Positions 35,388 to 45,128 are shown, numbered from the stretch's first letter. The stretch is DNA of 64,000 bases from Clostridiales bacterium (GCA_003525075.1 DQFO01000009.1:143959-207958), one strand, 5' to 3'. Numbers and translations: made by a program. The notes: generated from the letters alone by a model not told the origin.

Positions 35388-38027
35388 ATGGCAGGAAATA
35401 CACTAGAAAATATGGATAAATCAAGTTTTTCACCAATGATGCAAAAATATTTAGAAACAAAAGAAAAATATAAAGATTGCATATTATTTTATAGATTAGG
35501 AGACTTTTATGAAATGTTCTTTGATGATGCAATAACAGCATCAAGAGAACTTGAAATAACATTAACAGGAAAAGATTGTGGACAAGCAGAAAGAGCACCA
35601 ATGGCAGGAATTCCACATCATGCAGCAGAAGTATATGCAGCAAAATTAATAGAAAAAGGATATAAAGTTGCAATATGTGAGCAATTAGAAGACCCAAAAA
35701 CAGCAAAAGGAATAGTTGAAAGAGGTGTAATAAGAATACTTACACCAGGAACAATTGTTGAAAGTAATTTACTAGAAGAAAAGAAAAATAATTATATAAT
35801 GTGTATATGTAAAACAGGACTTTATTTTGGAATAAGTGTATGTGACATTTCAACAGGAGAATTTTATAGTTCAGAAATAAAAGGTGAAAACAATTTTGAA
35901 ACATTATTAGATGAAATTGCAAGATTTTCACCATCTGAAATTATTGCAAATTCAATGATGTTTGAATGTCAAGAAGAAATGGACAAAATTAGAGAAAGAT
36001 TTTCAATTTATATGAGTAGATTTAGTGATAAATTCTTCTCTGATGAAGTAGGAAATTTACAATTAGATTATAATATATTAGAAAACAAAAAAGAAATAGG
36101 AAATTTAAAAGAAAAAACACTTGTAGTAAAATCAATAAATGCTTTACTTGAATATTTGAATGAAACTCAAATGACAAGTTTGGAACATATAAACACTATA
36201 AATATATATAATTTATCAAAATATATGGCATTAGATATAAATGCAAGAAGAAATCTAGAGATTACTGAGAAAATGAGAGACAAAAGTAAAAAAGGAACAC
36301 TACTTTGGGTATTAGACCAAACATCTACATCAATGGGAGGAAGATTACTTAGAAGATGGCTAAATGATCCATTATTAGATGTAAAAGAAATAAATGAAAG
36401 ATTAGATGCAGTAAGTGAATTAAAAGACAATATGATGTTAAGAGGAGATGTAGTAGATACATTAAAAAAAGTATATGATATTGAACGTCTTTCTGCCAAA
36501 ATGACATATGGTAATGCAAATGCAAGAGATATGATAACACTTAGAAATTCATTGGAAAAATTGCCAGAAGTAAAAAATATTCTTTCAACATGTATGTCAC
36601 CAAAATTAAAACAATTATATGAAGATTTAGATGAATTACAAGATGTTTATGAATTAATAAATAAATCAATTATTGATGACCCTCCAATGACAATAAAAGA
36701 TGGTGGAATAATCAAATTAGGATATAATGCTGAAATTGATAAATTAAAAACTGCAACAACAGAAGGCAAAAATTGGATTGTAAAACTAGAGGCAGAAGAA
36801 AAAGAAAAAACAGGAATTAAAAATTTAAAAGTAGGATATAACAAAGTATTTGGATATTATATAGAAGTATCAAAATCATTTGTATCACAAGTTCCAGATA
36901 GATTTATAAGAAAACAAACATTAACAACTGGTGAAAGATATATAACAGAAGAGTTAAAGAATTTAGAAGGGCAGATTTTAGGCGCAGAAGAAAAGGTTGT
37001 TAATTTGGAATATGAAGAGTTTGTAAAAATTAGAGAGCAAATTGCAAAAAATGTAAAAAGACTTCAAAAAACTGCAAATGTAGTATCAACACTAGATGTA
37101 TTATCAGCATTCGCACAAGTTGCAGAAGATATGAATTATTGCAAACCAGTAGTAACTGATAATGGAAAAATCAAAATAAAAGATGGAAGACATCCTGTAA
37201 TAGAAAAAATGGTTGGAATAGGAAATTTCGTACCAAATGATACATATTTGGATAAAGATGGAGATAGATTAGCAATTATAACAGGACCTAATATGGCAGG
37301 TAAATCTACATATATGAGACAAGTTGCATTAATAACATTAATGGCACAAGTTGGATGTTTTGTTCCAGCAACAGAAGCGGAAATAGGTGTTGTTGATAAA
37401 ATATTTACAAGAGTTGGAGCATCTGATGATTTAAGTATGGGACAAAGTACATTTATGGTTGAAATGATGGAAGTTGCAACAATTCTAAAAGAAGCAACAG
37501 AAAATAGTTTAGTAATATTAGACGAAATAGGAAGAGGAACATCAACATATGATGGACTTTCAATTGCTTGGGCTGTTGCTGAATATATTGCAGACAAAGA
37601 AAAATGTGGTGCTAAGACATTATTTGCAACACATTATCATGAACTAATTGAACTTGCAGATAAACAAGAAGGTATAAAAAATTATTCAATAGCAGTAAAG
37701 GAAAAAGGTGAAGATATAATATTTTTAAGAAAAATTGTTGAAGGTGGAACAGATGAAAGTTATGGTATTCATGTTGCACGCTTAGCAGGAGTTCCTAAAA
37801 TTGTAACAAAGAGGGCTAATGAAATTTTAACAAGTTTAGAGAGAAAGAGTATGCTTTCTGGAAAGAAACAGGAAAAGGAAAATAAGAAAGTTGTTGAAGG
37901 ACAATTTGATATGTTTAATTATAAACTTGGAGAGATTGCTCATGAGATTGATAAGATTAATTTGAATGAGTTAACTCCAATTGATGCTTTGAATACTTTA
38001 TTAAAAATAAAAGAAAAGATGAAATAG
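35388..38027 (+). CDS. mutS: DNA mismatch repair protein MutS
   Basis: An 879-residue MutS. The mismatch-recognition domain has FYRLGDFYEMFFDDA; connector, lever and clamp domains follow. The ATPase has GPNMAGKSTYMRQ near residue 630, the signature STFMVEM and LVILDEIGRGTSTYDG. ATG 35388 lies nine bases after AAAGGA; ATG 35379 is too close to the SD. It works with the mutL product encoded at 56635. Full length. Confidence 0.95.
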   Translation: MAGNTLENMDKSSFSPMMQKYLETKEKYKDCILFYRLGDFYEMFFDDAITASRELEITLTGKDCGQAERAPMAGIPHHAAEVYAAKLIEKGYKVAICEQLEDPKTAKGIVERGVIRILTPGTIVESNLLEEKKNNYIMCICKTGLYFGISVCDISTGEFYSSEIKGENNFETLLDEIARFSPSEIIANSMMFECQEEMDKIRERFSIYMSRFSDKFFSDEVGNLQLDYNILENKKEIGNLKEKTLVVKSINALLEYLNETQMTSLEHINTINIYNLSKYMALDINARRNLEITEKMRDKSKKGTLLWVLDQTSTSMGGRLLRRWLNDPLLDVKEINERLDAVSELKDNMMLRGDVVDTLKKVYDIERLSAKMTYGNANARDMITLRNSLEKLPEVKNILSTCMSPKLKQLYEDLDELQDVYELINKSIIDDPPMTIKDGGIIKLGYNAEIDKLKTATTEGKNWIVKLEAEEKEKTGIKNLKVGYNKVFGYYIEVSKSFVSQVPDRFIRKQTLTTGERYITEELKNLEGQILGAEEKVVNLEYEEFVKIREQIAKNVKRLQKTANVVSTLDVLSAFAQVAEDMNYCKPVVTDNGKIKIKDGRHPVIEKMVGIGNFVPNDTYLDKDGDRLAIITGPNMAGKSTYMRQVALITLMAQVGCFVPATEAEIGVVDKIFTRVGASDDLSMGQSTFMVEMMEVATILKEATENSLVILDEIGRGTSTYDGLSIAWAVAEYIADKEKCGAKTLFATHYHELIELADKQEGIKNYSIAVKEKGEDIIFLRKIVEGGTDESYGIHVARLAGVPKIVTKRANEILTSLERKSMLSGKKQEKENKKVVEGQFDMFNYKLGEIAHEIDKINLNELTPIDALNTLLKIKEKMK

Positions 38028-38048
38028 AAATATTTCGTCTTTTCTTTT
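38011..38048 (+). terminator. Terminator overlapping the mutS stop codon
   Basis: GAAAAGA-GAAATA pairs with TATTTC-TCTTTTC with one internal T/G pair, followed by a T-run that runs into the next -35 box. The mutS stop codon lies within the stem. Confidence 0.7.
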
Positions 38049-38076
38049 TGACTTTTGATAAAAAACATGATAATAT
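38048..38076 (+). promoter_or_regulatory. Candidate promoter of the ABC exporter operon
   Basis: TTGACT (38048-38053), 17 bases, TAATAT (38071-38076). Confidence 0.5.
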
Positions 38077-38117
38077 ATAGTAAAAATTACATTAGATTAA
38101 AATAATGGGGAAAATAT

Positions 38118-39284
38118 ATGAAGTTGTTTAAATTGTCAATTAAAGATTTAAAAGAATTTATAATCCAGAAGAAGATGATATTTATTATACTTTTTTTTAG
38201 TATAATAGTTTCTTCTTATGGATTTTTTTTCTTTTCATCATTAAATATGAATTCAGCACAAGTTATGAATACATATACAGGAGAGTCAAGTTGTTTTTTT
38301 GTATCAGGAGAAGATATAACATACCAAAAGATTAATGAATTGTTAAAAAAGATTCAAAATATAAAAAGTAATATTTCATATAGAGTGTATAGTAATGTAG
38401 AATATGGGAAAAAAATAAAAAATATAAAAAGTGGTGAAGAAAAACAATTGTATAATTTGATAATAGGAACGAATAAGATTATTATTGACTCTAATGATTT
38501 TATAGGAAGAGAAATTACAGAAGAGGATAGAAAAAATTGTACTAATTATATTATGATTGATAGTTTAAGTGAAATAGCAACTAGTGATATGCTTATATAT
38601 AATAAAACAATAAATATTAATGGAAAAGAATATAAAGTTATGGCAATTGATTTACTCAATATAAGAATAAATAAATACATTAATTATATTTCTGATAATA
38701 AGAAAATAGATAACATAAATGATATAGAAATAGGGATAATTCCAGATACAACATTTTTAAAAAATGAATATCCAATAAAAGGGATAGAAATTATTACAGA
38801 CTATAATACTACAGTTGACGAAAACAATAAAATCAAAGCATTAATTCAACAAGAGTTTTATGACAATAATATGATATTACCAACAAAGATTAAAAATAGT
38901 TTAGAAAATATAAATTATTATACTATATTATATACAGTATTAATGATGATTGCTTTAGTAAATATATTAGCTTTATTTAGATATTGGGTAGATCAAAATT
39001 GGAGAAAATATATGATATATAGATTAAATGGAGCTACAAATAGAACAATATACAATCTAATAATGTTAGAATGTTTTATTATAAGTAGCGTTGCTTTTAT
39101 AATAAGCTTGATTATATATTTTAGTACAATATTATTGTTAAGAGCTTTAGAAATAAATTATATTTTAAAGATGAATGAAATTATAATATTATATTTAATT
39201 ATAATTCTTATTGTTAGTTTTAATGTGCATGTAATTGCAAAAAAGATTTCAAAAACTGAGGTAAGATATTTAGGAAGGAAATAA
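38118..39284 (+). CDS. ABC transporter permease-like subunit 1
   Basis: A 388-residue protein with the MacB/FtsX-type layout: one N-terminal membrane helix (about 18-40), an extracytoplasmic domain of about 220 residues, then three helices (about 275-295, 317-345, 355-378). The loop after the second helix (DQNWRKYMIYRLNGATNRTIY) resembles the FtsX coupling region. It shares an operon with a second permease and an ATPase, so it probably forms half of a heterodimeric exporter or mechanotransmitter. Confidence 0.7.
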   Translation: MKLFKLSIKDLKEFIIQKKMIFIILFFSIIVSSYGFFFFSSLNMNSAQVMNTYTGESSCFFVSGEDITYQKINELLKKIQNIKSNISYRVYSNVEYGKKIKNIKSGEEKQLYNLIIGTNKIIIDSNDFIGREITEEDRKNCTNYIMIDSLSEIATSDMLIYNKTININGKEYKVMAIDLLNIRINKYINYISDNKKIDNINDIEIGIIPDTTFLKNEYPIKGIEIITDYNTTVDENNKIKALIQQEFYDNNMILPTKIKNSLENINYYTILYTVLMMIALVNILALFRYWVDQNWRKYMIYRLNGATNRTIYNLIMLECFIISSVAFIISLIIYFSTILLLRALEINYILKMNEIIILYLIIILIVSFNVHVIAKKISKTEVRYLGRK

Positions 39285-39286
39285 TT

Positions 39287-40480
39287 ATGTGTGGGGATAT
39301 AATCTTTTTAATAGAATTATTAAAAAAAAATAAGTTTAAAAATTTGTTGATAATAGTACAAATTGTTATATCAGTATTTTATCTTACATTTTTTCTTATT
39401 CCAATTACAGAAGCAATAGATACTGATATTTTAATGAAAAAATTAAATATGAAAAACGATATTGCATTTTTTGATGAAGCTCAACATATAAGTTTTTTAC
39501 CAGAAAATTATAATAATGATAGATATGAAGAACTAAAAAATATAATGAAAAATATTAATAATGTTGAAGAGGTAGGAAGTGTATATACAATAGTTGGAAG
39601 TGAAAGAAATTTATATGGAATGATAATATATGATCAACTAGTATACAATACAATTAAATTGGATTTGAAGGAAGGAAAGTGGTTTGATAATAGTGATATA
39701 GATAAAGAAATTATACCAGTTGTAATATCTAATAAATTGGGAGATACATATAAAATAAATTCAGTTTTTTCAACAAATGTTTTTTTAGATGAAAATATGA
39801 CGGTTAAAGAAGAATTGACATTTAAAGTTATTGGAATTTTAAAAAATAAAACATATGTATATACTGGTGGAGCTAATCATTCAGATTGTAGTATAGCTGA
39901 TTTATTTATAAAAACAACACCAAATGATGAAATAGTAATAATGCCTAATATATTTGAAAAAATGCCATTATATTGGGCAAATAATGGTATGATAATAAAA
40001 ACGAATGATTATATTGAAACATATAAGAGTATTAAGGAAAAAGGAATAGGAAAAATAAGTAGTTTAGAAGATATTAGTAAAAATAATATAAATAATATAT
40101 TTATATATAATGAACAAAAAATATATGAATTTATTATAGTTTTTGTTTTTATAATAATGAGTATAGGTGGATATAATACTTTAGCAAATTTAGAGTACAA
40201 AAGATTGTTGACAATATATTATATAACTGGAATTACATGGAAAAAAGGAATTGCACTATTGACTATAAGAAATTTTATAATAATTGTTATTCCAACTATT
40301 ATTTCTTCAATATTTTCGAATAAAATAGTTACATATTTAAGAACCTTGTATACATATAACGAAAAAAATGTGTATATAACATTGTTTATATATATAGGAA
40401 TTTTTATTTTAACAACAGCAGTTACGGTTATTGGATTAAGAGATAAAAAACCAATAGAGGTTTTAAGGGAGGTGGATTAA
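39287..40480 (+). CDS. ABC transporter permease-like subunit 2
   Basis: A 397-residue protein with the same layout as the preceding gene: an N-terminal helix (about 18-38), an extracytoplasmic domain and three C-terminal helices (about 282-300, 325-345, 362-385). The C-terminus LRDKKPIEVLREVD is typical of MacB-like permeases. Its start follows the upstream stop by two bases, and its end overlaps the ATPase start. Export cargo is unknown. Confidence 0.75.
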   Translation: MCGDIIFLIELLKKNKFKNLLIIVQIVISVFYLTFFLIPITEAIDTDILMKKLNMKNDIAFFDEAQHISFLPENYNNDRYEELKNIMKNINNVEEVGSVYTIVGSERNLYGMIIYDQLVYNTIKLDLKEGKWFDNSDIDKEIIPVVISNKLGDTYKINSVFSTNVFLDENMTVKEELTFKVIGILKNKTYVYTGGANHSDCSIADLFIKTTPNDEIVIMPNIFEKMPLYWANNGMIIKTNDYIETYKSIKEKGIGKISSLEDISKNNINNIFIYNEQKIYEFIIVFVFIIMSIGGYNTLANLEYKRLLTIYYITGITWKKGIALLTIRNFIIIVIPTIISSIFSNKIVTYLRTLYTYNEKNVYITLFIYIGIFILTTAVTVIGLRDKKPIEVLREVD

Positions 40481-41160
40481 TGAGTTTTATAGAAATAAAA
40501 AATTTAAAAAAAATTTATAATGCAAATAAATCAATAGAAGTAGAAGCATTAAAAAGTATTAATTTAATAATTGAAAAAGGAGATTTTTGCTCAATAGTAG
40601 GCGTATCAGGCTCTGGAAAATCAACCTTATTATATATATTAGGTTGTATAGATAAACAAACTGAAGGAACATATTTACTAGAAGGAAAGAATGTAAGTAA
40701 GATGTCAGAAAATGAATTGGCTCAGATAAGAAATAAAAAAATAGGTTTCGTTTTACAAGATTTTGGACTTATAGAAGAAGAAACAGTAATAGAAAATGTT
40801 AGAGTTCCAATATTATTTTGTAAAGATAAGAATCTTATAAGAAATTTTAGAAATAAAGCAGAAAAGCTTTTAAAAGATTTAGGCATAGAAAACTTAAAAG
40901 ATAAAAAAGTAAATTTATTGTCTGGAGGTCAAAGACAAAGAGTGGCGATTGCTAGAGCATTGATAAATGATCCAGAGTTAATTTTAGCGGATGAGCCAAC
41001 AGGATCATTGGATACAAATACAGCACAAAATATTATGAATATTTTTAAAGAATTAAACAAAAGTGGAAAAACTATAATAATAGTTACTCATAATATGGAA
41101 TTGGCAAAAGAAACACAGAAATGTGTAAAAATAAAAGATGGGTTAATATATAAAGTATAG
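40480..41160 (+). CDS. ABC transporter ATPase (MacB/LolD type)
   Basis: A 226-residue ATPase with Walker A GVSGSGKST, signature LSGGQRQRVAIARAL, Walker B LILADEPTGSLD and H-loop VTHNMELA. Sequence type is MacB/LolD/FtsE-like. It energises the two permeases with which it is translationally coupled. No two-component regulator lies beside it, unlike many bacitracin-type exporters in Firmicutes. Confidence 0.9.
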   Translation: MSFIEIKNLKKIYNANKSIEVEALKSINLIIEKGDFCSIVGVSGSGKSTLLYILGCIDKQTEGTYLLEGKNVSKMSENELAQIRNKKIGFVLQDFGLIEEETVIENVRVPILFCKDKNLIRNFRNKAEKLLKDLGIENLKDKKVNLLSGGQRQRVAIARALINDPELILADEPTGSLDTNTAQNIMNIFKELNKSGKTIIIVTHNMELAKETQKCVKIKDGLIYKV

Positions 41161-41202
41161 AATTAGTAATTAAATAAAAAAATACTTTATATATTAAAAG
41201 AA

Positions 41203-41246
41203 AAAGAAATTAGCTTAGTTAAATTCTAAGCTGATTTCTTTTTTTG
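41203..41246 (+). terminator. Terminator of the ABC exporter operon
   Basis: AAGAAATTAGCTTAG pairs with CTAAGCTGATTTCTT (one mismatch), then a run of seven T. Confidence 0.85.
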
Positions 41247-41343
41247 ACTAAAAATTCCAAATTTTGCAAAAGAGACAAAACTTCCCATAATTCACTCTTG
41301 GAAATAAATGTAAAAAAATATATAATTTCATTAAACTATAACC

Positions 41344-41425
41344 AAGGAGGAAAAAGTTGAAAAATAATTACAATTTAATTCTTTTTCAACTTGAGTATGA
41401 GCCTTGAGAAAGGAAAGTAATAAAT
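41344..41425 (+). promoter_or_regulatory. spoIIA leader: SD, hairpin, second SD
   Basis: AAGGAGG (41344-41350) precedes a perfect stem, GTTGAAAAA (41356-41364) with TTTTTCAAC (41382-41390). The spoIIAA SD AAAGGA (41409-41414) follows. The block TATGAGCCTTGAGAAAGGAA recurs in altered form before spoIID and mutS. No promoter could be assigned upstream; a sigma-H/Spo0A promoter would be expected from known spore formers but was not recognised. Confidence 0.5.
41357..41407 (+). CDS. Candidate 16-residue leader peptide of spoIIA
   Basis: TTG at 41357 lies six bases after AAGGAGG and opens a frame MKNNYNLILFQLEYEP that stops at 41407, two bases before the spoIIAA SD. The SD is stronger than that of spoIIAA, so translation through the hairpin is plausible and could couple to spoIIAA. 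The frame also covers the stem, so the RNA structure alone may be what is conserved. Confidence 0.3.
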   Translation: MKNNYNLILFQLEYEP

Positions 41426-41761
41426 ATGAAAATTACATATATAAAAAAGGACAAGCGATTAATCTTCGAAATAGAAGAAGATATAGATGAATGTTGTGTA
41501 CAAAAGATAAGAAGGAGGATAGATAATGAAATTCAAAGATATATGCCAAAGGAAGTTATATTTGATTTTAGCAATGTTTCTTTTATGGATAGTGCAGGAA
41601 TTGGATTAATAATAGGAAGATATAAATTAATAAACATGATTGGTGGAGAATTAAAAATAGCAAATGTAAACACGCAGATACAAAAAATATTTGAAATGAG
41701 TGGATTATTAAGACTAATACCAGTAGAACAAAAAAATAAGAAGGAGGTGCAATATGACTAA
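41426..41761 (+). CDS. spoIIAA: Anti-anti-sigma factor SpoIIAA
   Basis: A 111-residue STAS-domain protein. The phosphorylatable serine lies in [14 protein letters not shown]. Dephosphorylated SpoIIAA frees sigma-F from SpoIIAB in the forespore. Normal length; it overlaps spoIIAB by eight bases in the canonical spoIIA order. Confidence 0.95.
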   Translation: MKITYIKKDKRLIFEIEEDIDECCVQKIRRRIDNEIQRYMPKEVIFDFSNVSFMDSAGIGLIIGRYKLINMIGGELKIANVNTQIQKIFEMSGLLRLIPVEQKNKKEVQYD

Positions 41762-42260
41762 GGCATATGATAATGAAATGAAAATAGAATTCTTAAGTAA
41801 ATCTAAAAATGAAGCATTTGCAAGAATAGCAGTAGCAGCATTTATAGCACAATTAGATCCAACAGTAGAAGAAGTTGCGGATATAAAAACAGCAGTATCA
41901 GAAGCAGTAACAAATGCAATAATACATGGATATGAAGAAAAAATAGGAATAGTAAAATTAATTTGTAAAATAGCTCAAAATGAAGTTTTTATAGAAATAT
42001 CAGATTCAGGAAAAGGAATAGAAAATATAGAAGAAGCCAAACAGCCATTGTTTACTACAAAATCAAATTTAGAAAGATCTGGAATGGGATTTACAATAAT
42101 GGAAAGCTTTATGGATAATGTAGAAGTAGATTCTGTACTAGGAGTTGGAACAAAAGTAACAATGAGTAAAAAAATAAAAATCAATTCTTCTCGTGAAAAA
42201 CAAAAAGATGTTGAAAATGCTAATAATTTAGTAAATACAGGAGTAAGGGGAGAGGAATAG
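41754..42260 (+). CDS. spoIIAB: Anti-sigma F factor SpoIIAB (kinase)
   Basis: A 168-residue GHKL-type serine kinase and anti-sigma factor with [15 protein letters not shown] (N-box), [15 protein letters not shown] (G1 box) and SGMGFTIME (G2). It binds sigma-F and phosphorylates SpoIIAA. A C-terminal tail of about 22 residues ([16 protein letters not shown]) goes beyond the usual 146 residues. It overlaps sigF by one base. Confidence 0.95.
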   Translation: MTKAYDNEMKIEFLSKSKNEAFARIAVAAFIAQLDPTVEEVADIKTAVSEAVTNAIIHGYEEKIGIVKLICKIAQNEVFIEISDSGKGIENIEEAKQPLFTTKSNLERSGMGFTIMESFMDNVEVDSVLGVGTKVTMSKKIKINSSREKQKDVENANNLVNTGVRGEE

Positions 42261-42988
42261 TGTATGAAAATGATATGAAAATCATAGAACGAGCTCAAAA
42301 CGGAAGTAAAGAAGATATGACAAAACTAATAGAAGACAATAGTAGGCTTGTTTGGAGTATTGTTCGAAGATTTAATGGAAGAGGATATGATATAGAAGAC
42401 TTATATCAAATAGGAAGTATTGGATTAATAAAGGCAATACAAAGATTTGATACAAGTTTTGAAGTTCGACTTTCAACATATGCAGTACCATACATATTAG
42501 GAGAAATAAAAAGATTTATAAGAGATGATGGGCCAATAAAAATAAGTAGAAGTATAAAAGAATTAAATATAAAAATAATAGAATTACAAAAGGAGTATTT
42601 GAATAAATATGGAAAAGAAATAACTTTAGAACAATTAGCTAAAGAATTAAAAACATCAAAAGAAGATATTGCAATGGCTTTAGATTCAGCAAGACCAGTA
42701 AATTCTATAGAAGATAGTCAATATAGAGACAATAAAACAGATAAAACAATTAGTTTAATAGACCAGCTATCTTCTGGAAAAGATGAAGAAAATGAAATTA
42801 CTAATAGAATTACAATAAAAAAGTTAATAAGTGAGTTGAAAGATAACGAAAAAGAAGTAATACTTCTAAGATATTACAAAGGAAAAACACAAATGCAAGT
42901 TGCAAAAATCCTTGGAATAACACAAGTACAAGTTTCAAGGATTGAAAGAAAAGTGTTAGATAATATGAAAAGAAAATTAACAGTGTAA
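42260..42988 (+). CDS. sigF: Forespore RNA polymerase sigma factor SigF
   Basis: A 242-residue sigma-70-type factor of the SigB/F/G group. Regions visible are 2.1-2.4 (LVWSIVRRFNGRGYDIEDLYQIGSIG, FEVRLSTYAVPYILGEIKRF), region 3 and region 4 (LGITQVQVSRIERKVL). By position behind spoIIAA-spoIIAB it is SigF (SpoIIAC), the first compartment-specific sporulation sigma. GTG start overlapping the spoIIAB stop. Confidence 0.95.
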   Translation: MYENDMKIIERAQNGSKEDMTKLIEDNSRLVWSIVRRFNGRGYDIEDLYQIGSIGLIKAIQRFDTSFEVRLSTYAVPYILGEIKRFIRDDGPIKISRSIKELNIKIIELQKEYLNKYGKEITLEQLAKELKTSKEDIAMALDSARPVNSIEDSQYRDNKTDKTISLIDQLSSGKDEENEITNRITIKKLISELKDNEKEVILLRYYKGKTQMQVAKILGITQVQVSRIERKVLDNMKRKLTV

Positions 42989-43019
42989 AAAAGTTTAACT
43001 TAAAAAAATAAAGAAATAA

Positions 43020-43074
43020 GGTTGGAAAATTTAGTTCTTTTCAAGCCCTGACTTGTGCCGTGAGAAAGGAATGT
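43020..43074 (+). promoter_or_regulatory. spoIID leader hairpin module
   Basis: GGTTGGAAAA pairs with TTTTCAAGCC (one mismatch, one G:U), then a GTGCCGTGAGAAAGGAA block that resembles the end of the spoIIAA leader. It contains a short TTG frame without SD (43022-43051). Confidence 0.5.
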
Positions 43075-43082
43075 GATAAAAA

Positions 43083-44096
43083 ATGAAAAAAGCGATATTT
43101 TATATAATTGGTTTTATAACAATTGTTTTTATTTTGCCCGTAATATTTACAGCAAGTCCAAAAAGCCAAGAAACTATTGCACAAGAAGAAAATCAAAAAC
43201 AAGATACCGAAGAAAAGAATATTAAAACAGAAAATATGAATCCATATTATTTAAAATATCAAAAAATAAAATTACTTCATACCGAAACTGGAGAAATAGA
43301 AGAACTTGATATGAATGAATATTTATATGGAGTTGTATCAGCTGAGATGCCAGCAAGTTATGAAAAAGAAGCATTAAAAGCACAAGCAATAGTTGCAAGA
43401 ACATATACAATATATCAAGCAATGAATAATGGAAGTAAACATGAAAATGCAGATATATGTGATGATTATGCTTGTTGCCAAGCATGGATAAGTAAAGAAG
43501 ATAGATTTGCAAAATGGAACGAAAATGAAGCTGAAACAAACTGGCAAAAAATTGTAGAATGTGTAGATGATACTACAGGAAAAATAATTTTATATGATGA
43601 AAAACCAATAAATGCTTTTTTCCATTCAAACAGTGGAGGGATAACAGAAACATCATTAAATATTTGGGGTGGAATTGATTATCCATATTTAAAATCTGTA
43701 GAAACAAGTGGTGAAGATGGTTATAATCAATATAGTTCAGAAGTAGTATTATCTAAAGAAGAATTGATAAATAAAATGAAAGAAAAATATTCTGATTTTG
43801 AAATAGATTTTAATACAGAAGAATGTATAAAAATATTAGAGCTTACTTCAAGCAATAGAGTAAAAACTATAAAGATTGGAAATAAAGAGATTGCAGGAAC
43901 AGAGGCAAGAAGTATATTGGGATTAAAGTCAACAAATTTTACATTTGAAATAGATGGAGAAAATATAAAATTTAGTGTAAAAGGATATGGTCATGGAGTT
44001 GGAATGAGCCAAACAGGAGCAGACGGTATGGCAAAGACAGGAGCTAATTATGAAGAAATTATAAAACATTTTTATACTGATGTAGAAATTAAATAA
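43083..44096 (+). CDS. spoIID: Stage II sporulation protein D
   Basis: A 337-residue lytic transglycosylase of the SpoIID/LytB family. One N-terminal anchor (about 5-25), an AEMPASYEKEALKAQAIVARTYT segment containing the catalytic Glu, and HSNSGGITE near residue 183. With SpoIIP and SpoIIM it thins septal peptidoglycan during engulfment. C-terminal GYGHGVGMSQTGADGMA is diagnostic. It follows sigF and precedes the spoIIQ-type gene. Confidence 0.95.
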   Translation: MKKAIFYIIGFITIVFILPVIFTASPKSQETIAQEENQKQDTEEKNIKTENMNPYYLKYQKIKLLHTETGEIEELDMNEYLYGVVSAEMPASYEKEALKAQAIVARTYTIYQAMNNGSKHENADICDDYACCQAWISKEDRFAKWNENEAETNWQKIVECVDDTTGKIILYDEKPINAFFHSNSGGITETSLNIWGGIDYPYLKSVETSGEDGYNQYSSEVVLSKEELINKMKEKYSDFEIDFNTEECIKILELTSSNRVKTIKIGNKEIAGTEARSILGLKSTNFTFEIDGENIKFSVKGYGHGVGMSQTGADGMAKTGANYEEIIKHFYTDVEIK

Positions 44097-44168
44097 TAAT
44101 TTCCTTAAAATGAATAATCTTCTGAAAAAAGTAAATACTTCTAATAATAAAATATTAAGGAGGAATTT

Positions 44169-44984
44169 ATGAAAAAAGGAAGAAAATTTTATGAAAATGA
44201 GAATTTAATAATATATGTTGGAACTGCAATATTTTTCATATTAGCAATATCTGTTGGAATTGTTATGTATATGACAACAAAAGCTAATTCAAAGGTTGGA
44301 AATGAAACAGGTAAATCTACAACAGAAAATATTGAAAATGTAGAAGATGCAAGCTCAAATATGGGAAAAACAGTTGAAGAACAAGAGAAAATTGCTGAAC
44401 AAAAAAATGATGAAATTAGTAATAGAACAGAAAGTACAACTACAGAAATTATAGAAAATACAACAAATACAGAAAAAGATGAAAATAAAGCAGATTCAGA
44501 GAAAAAAGAAAACACAGTTAAAACAGAAACAACAGCTAATGCTACAGAAAATACACAAGTAACAGAAGAAAAGAAGCCACTAACATTTACTAAACCAACA
44601 GATGGAGAAATAATTGCTGAATTTGCACAAGAAAATTTAATATATTCAGATACATTAAAAGAATGGATTACACATACAGGAATAGATATAAAAGCTGATA
44701 AAACAAGTGTAATAAAAGCATCTGCAGATGGTGTAGTAACATCTATATTAAATGATCCAAGATATGGCTTAACAGTAGTAATTTCACATGATGAAGGATA
44801 TGAAACCATATATTCAAATTTATTAACTGCTGAATTTGTTGTTGAAGGAGAAGAAGTAAAACAAGGGCAAACAATAGGAACAGCAGGTAATACTGCATCA
44901 TTTGAAAGTGGAATGGAGAGCCACTTACATTTTGAAATTATGCAAGATGGTAAATATTTGAATCCAAGTATTTATTTAAAATAA
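44169..44984 (+). CDS. spoIIQ: SpoIIQ-type M23 peptidase-domain protein
   Basis: A 271-residue protein with one N-terminal membrane helix (about 14-36), a Thr/Glu/Asn-rich linker (40-140) and a C-terminal M23/LytM domain. Zinc ligands look intact: HTGID and ESHLHFE are both present, so it may be catalytic, as in clostridial SpoIIQ and unlike B. subtilis SpoIIQ. SpoIIQ joins SpoIIIAH across the intermembrane space. Assigned by size, anchor and position after spoIID; no terminator is visible before the next promoter. Confidence 0.85.
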   Translation: MKKGRKFYENENLIIYVGTAIFFILAISVGIVMYMTTKANSKVGNETGKSTTENIENVEDASSNMGKTVEEQEKIAEQKNDEISNRTESTTTEIIENTTNTEKDENKADSEKKENTVKTETTANATENTQVTEEKKPLTFTKPTDGEIIAEFAQENLIYSDTLKEWITHTGIDIKADKTSVIKASADGVVTSILNDPRYGLTVVISHDEGYETIYSNLLTAEFVVEGEEVKQGQTIGTAGNTASFESGMESHLHFEIMQDGKYLNPSIYLK

Positions 44985-44990
44985 CAAAAA

Positions 44991-45019
44991 TTGACATCGA
45001 CATAATATTGTGCTATAAT
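44991..45019 (+). promoter_or_regulatory. Consensus promoter of the 93-residue protein gene
   Basis: TTGACA (44991-44996), 17 bases, TATAAT (45014-45019), only six bases after spoIIQ. Confidence 0.85.
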
Positions 45020-45077
45020 GCTAATGTTTATATTGTATATCATAGTTATACTTTTAGATTATTGAATAATAAATTTT

Positions 45078-45102
45078 CTGAAAGTTACTATGAAACTTTC
45101 AG
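45078..45102 (+). other. Leader hairpin of the 93-residue protein gene
   Basis: CTGAAAGTT (45078-45086) pairs perfectly with AACTTTCAG (45094-45102), 13 bases before the SD. There is no T-run. Confidence 0.5.
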
Positions 45103-45128
45103 AGCTAATTAAGCTGGAGGTGCTTGGC

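Noticed and set aside
41247..41343. Spo0A box or sigma-H promoter before spoIIA
   Set aside because: Expected from known spore formers, but no convincing TGTCGAA or RnAGGAWWW/GAAT pair was seen. Weak partial matches occur throughout such AT-rich DNA.
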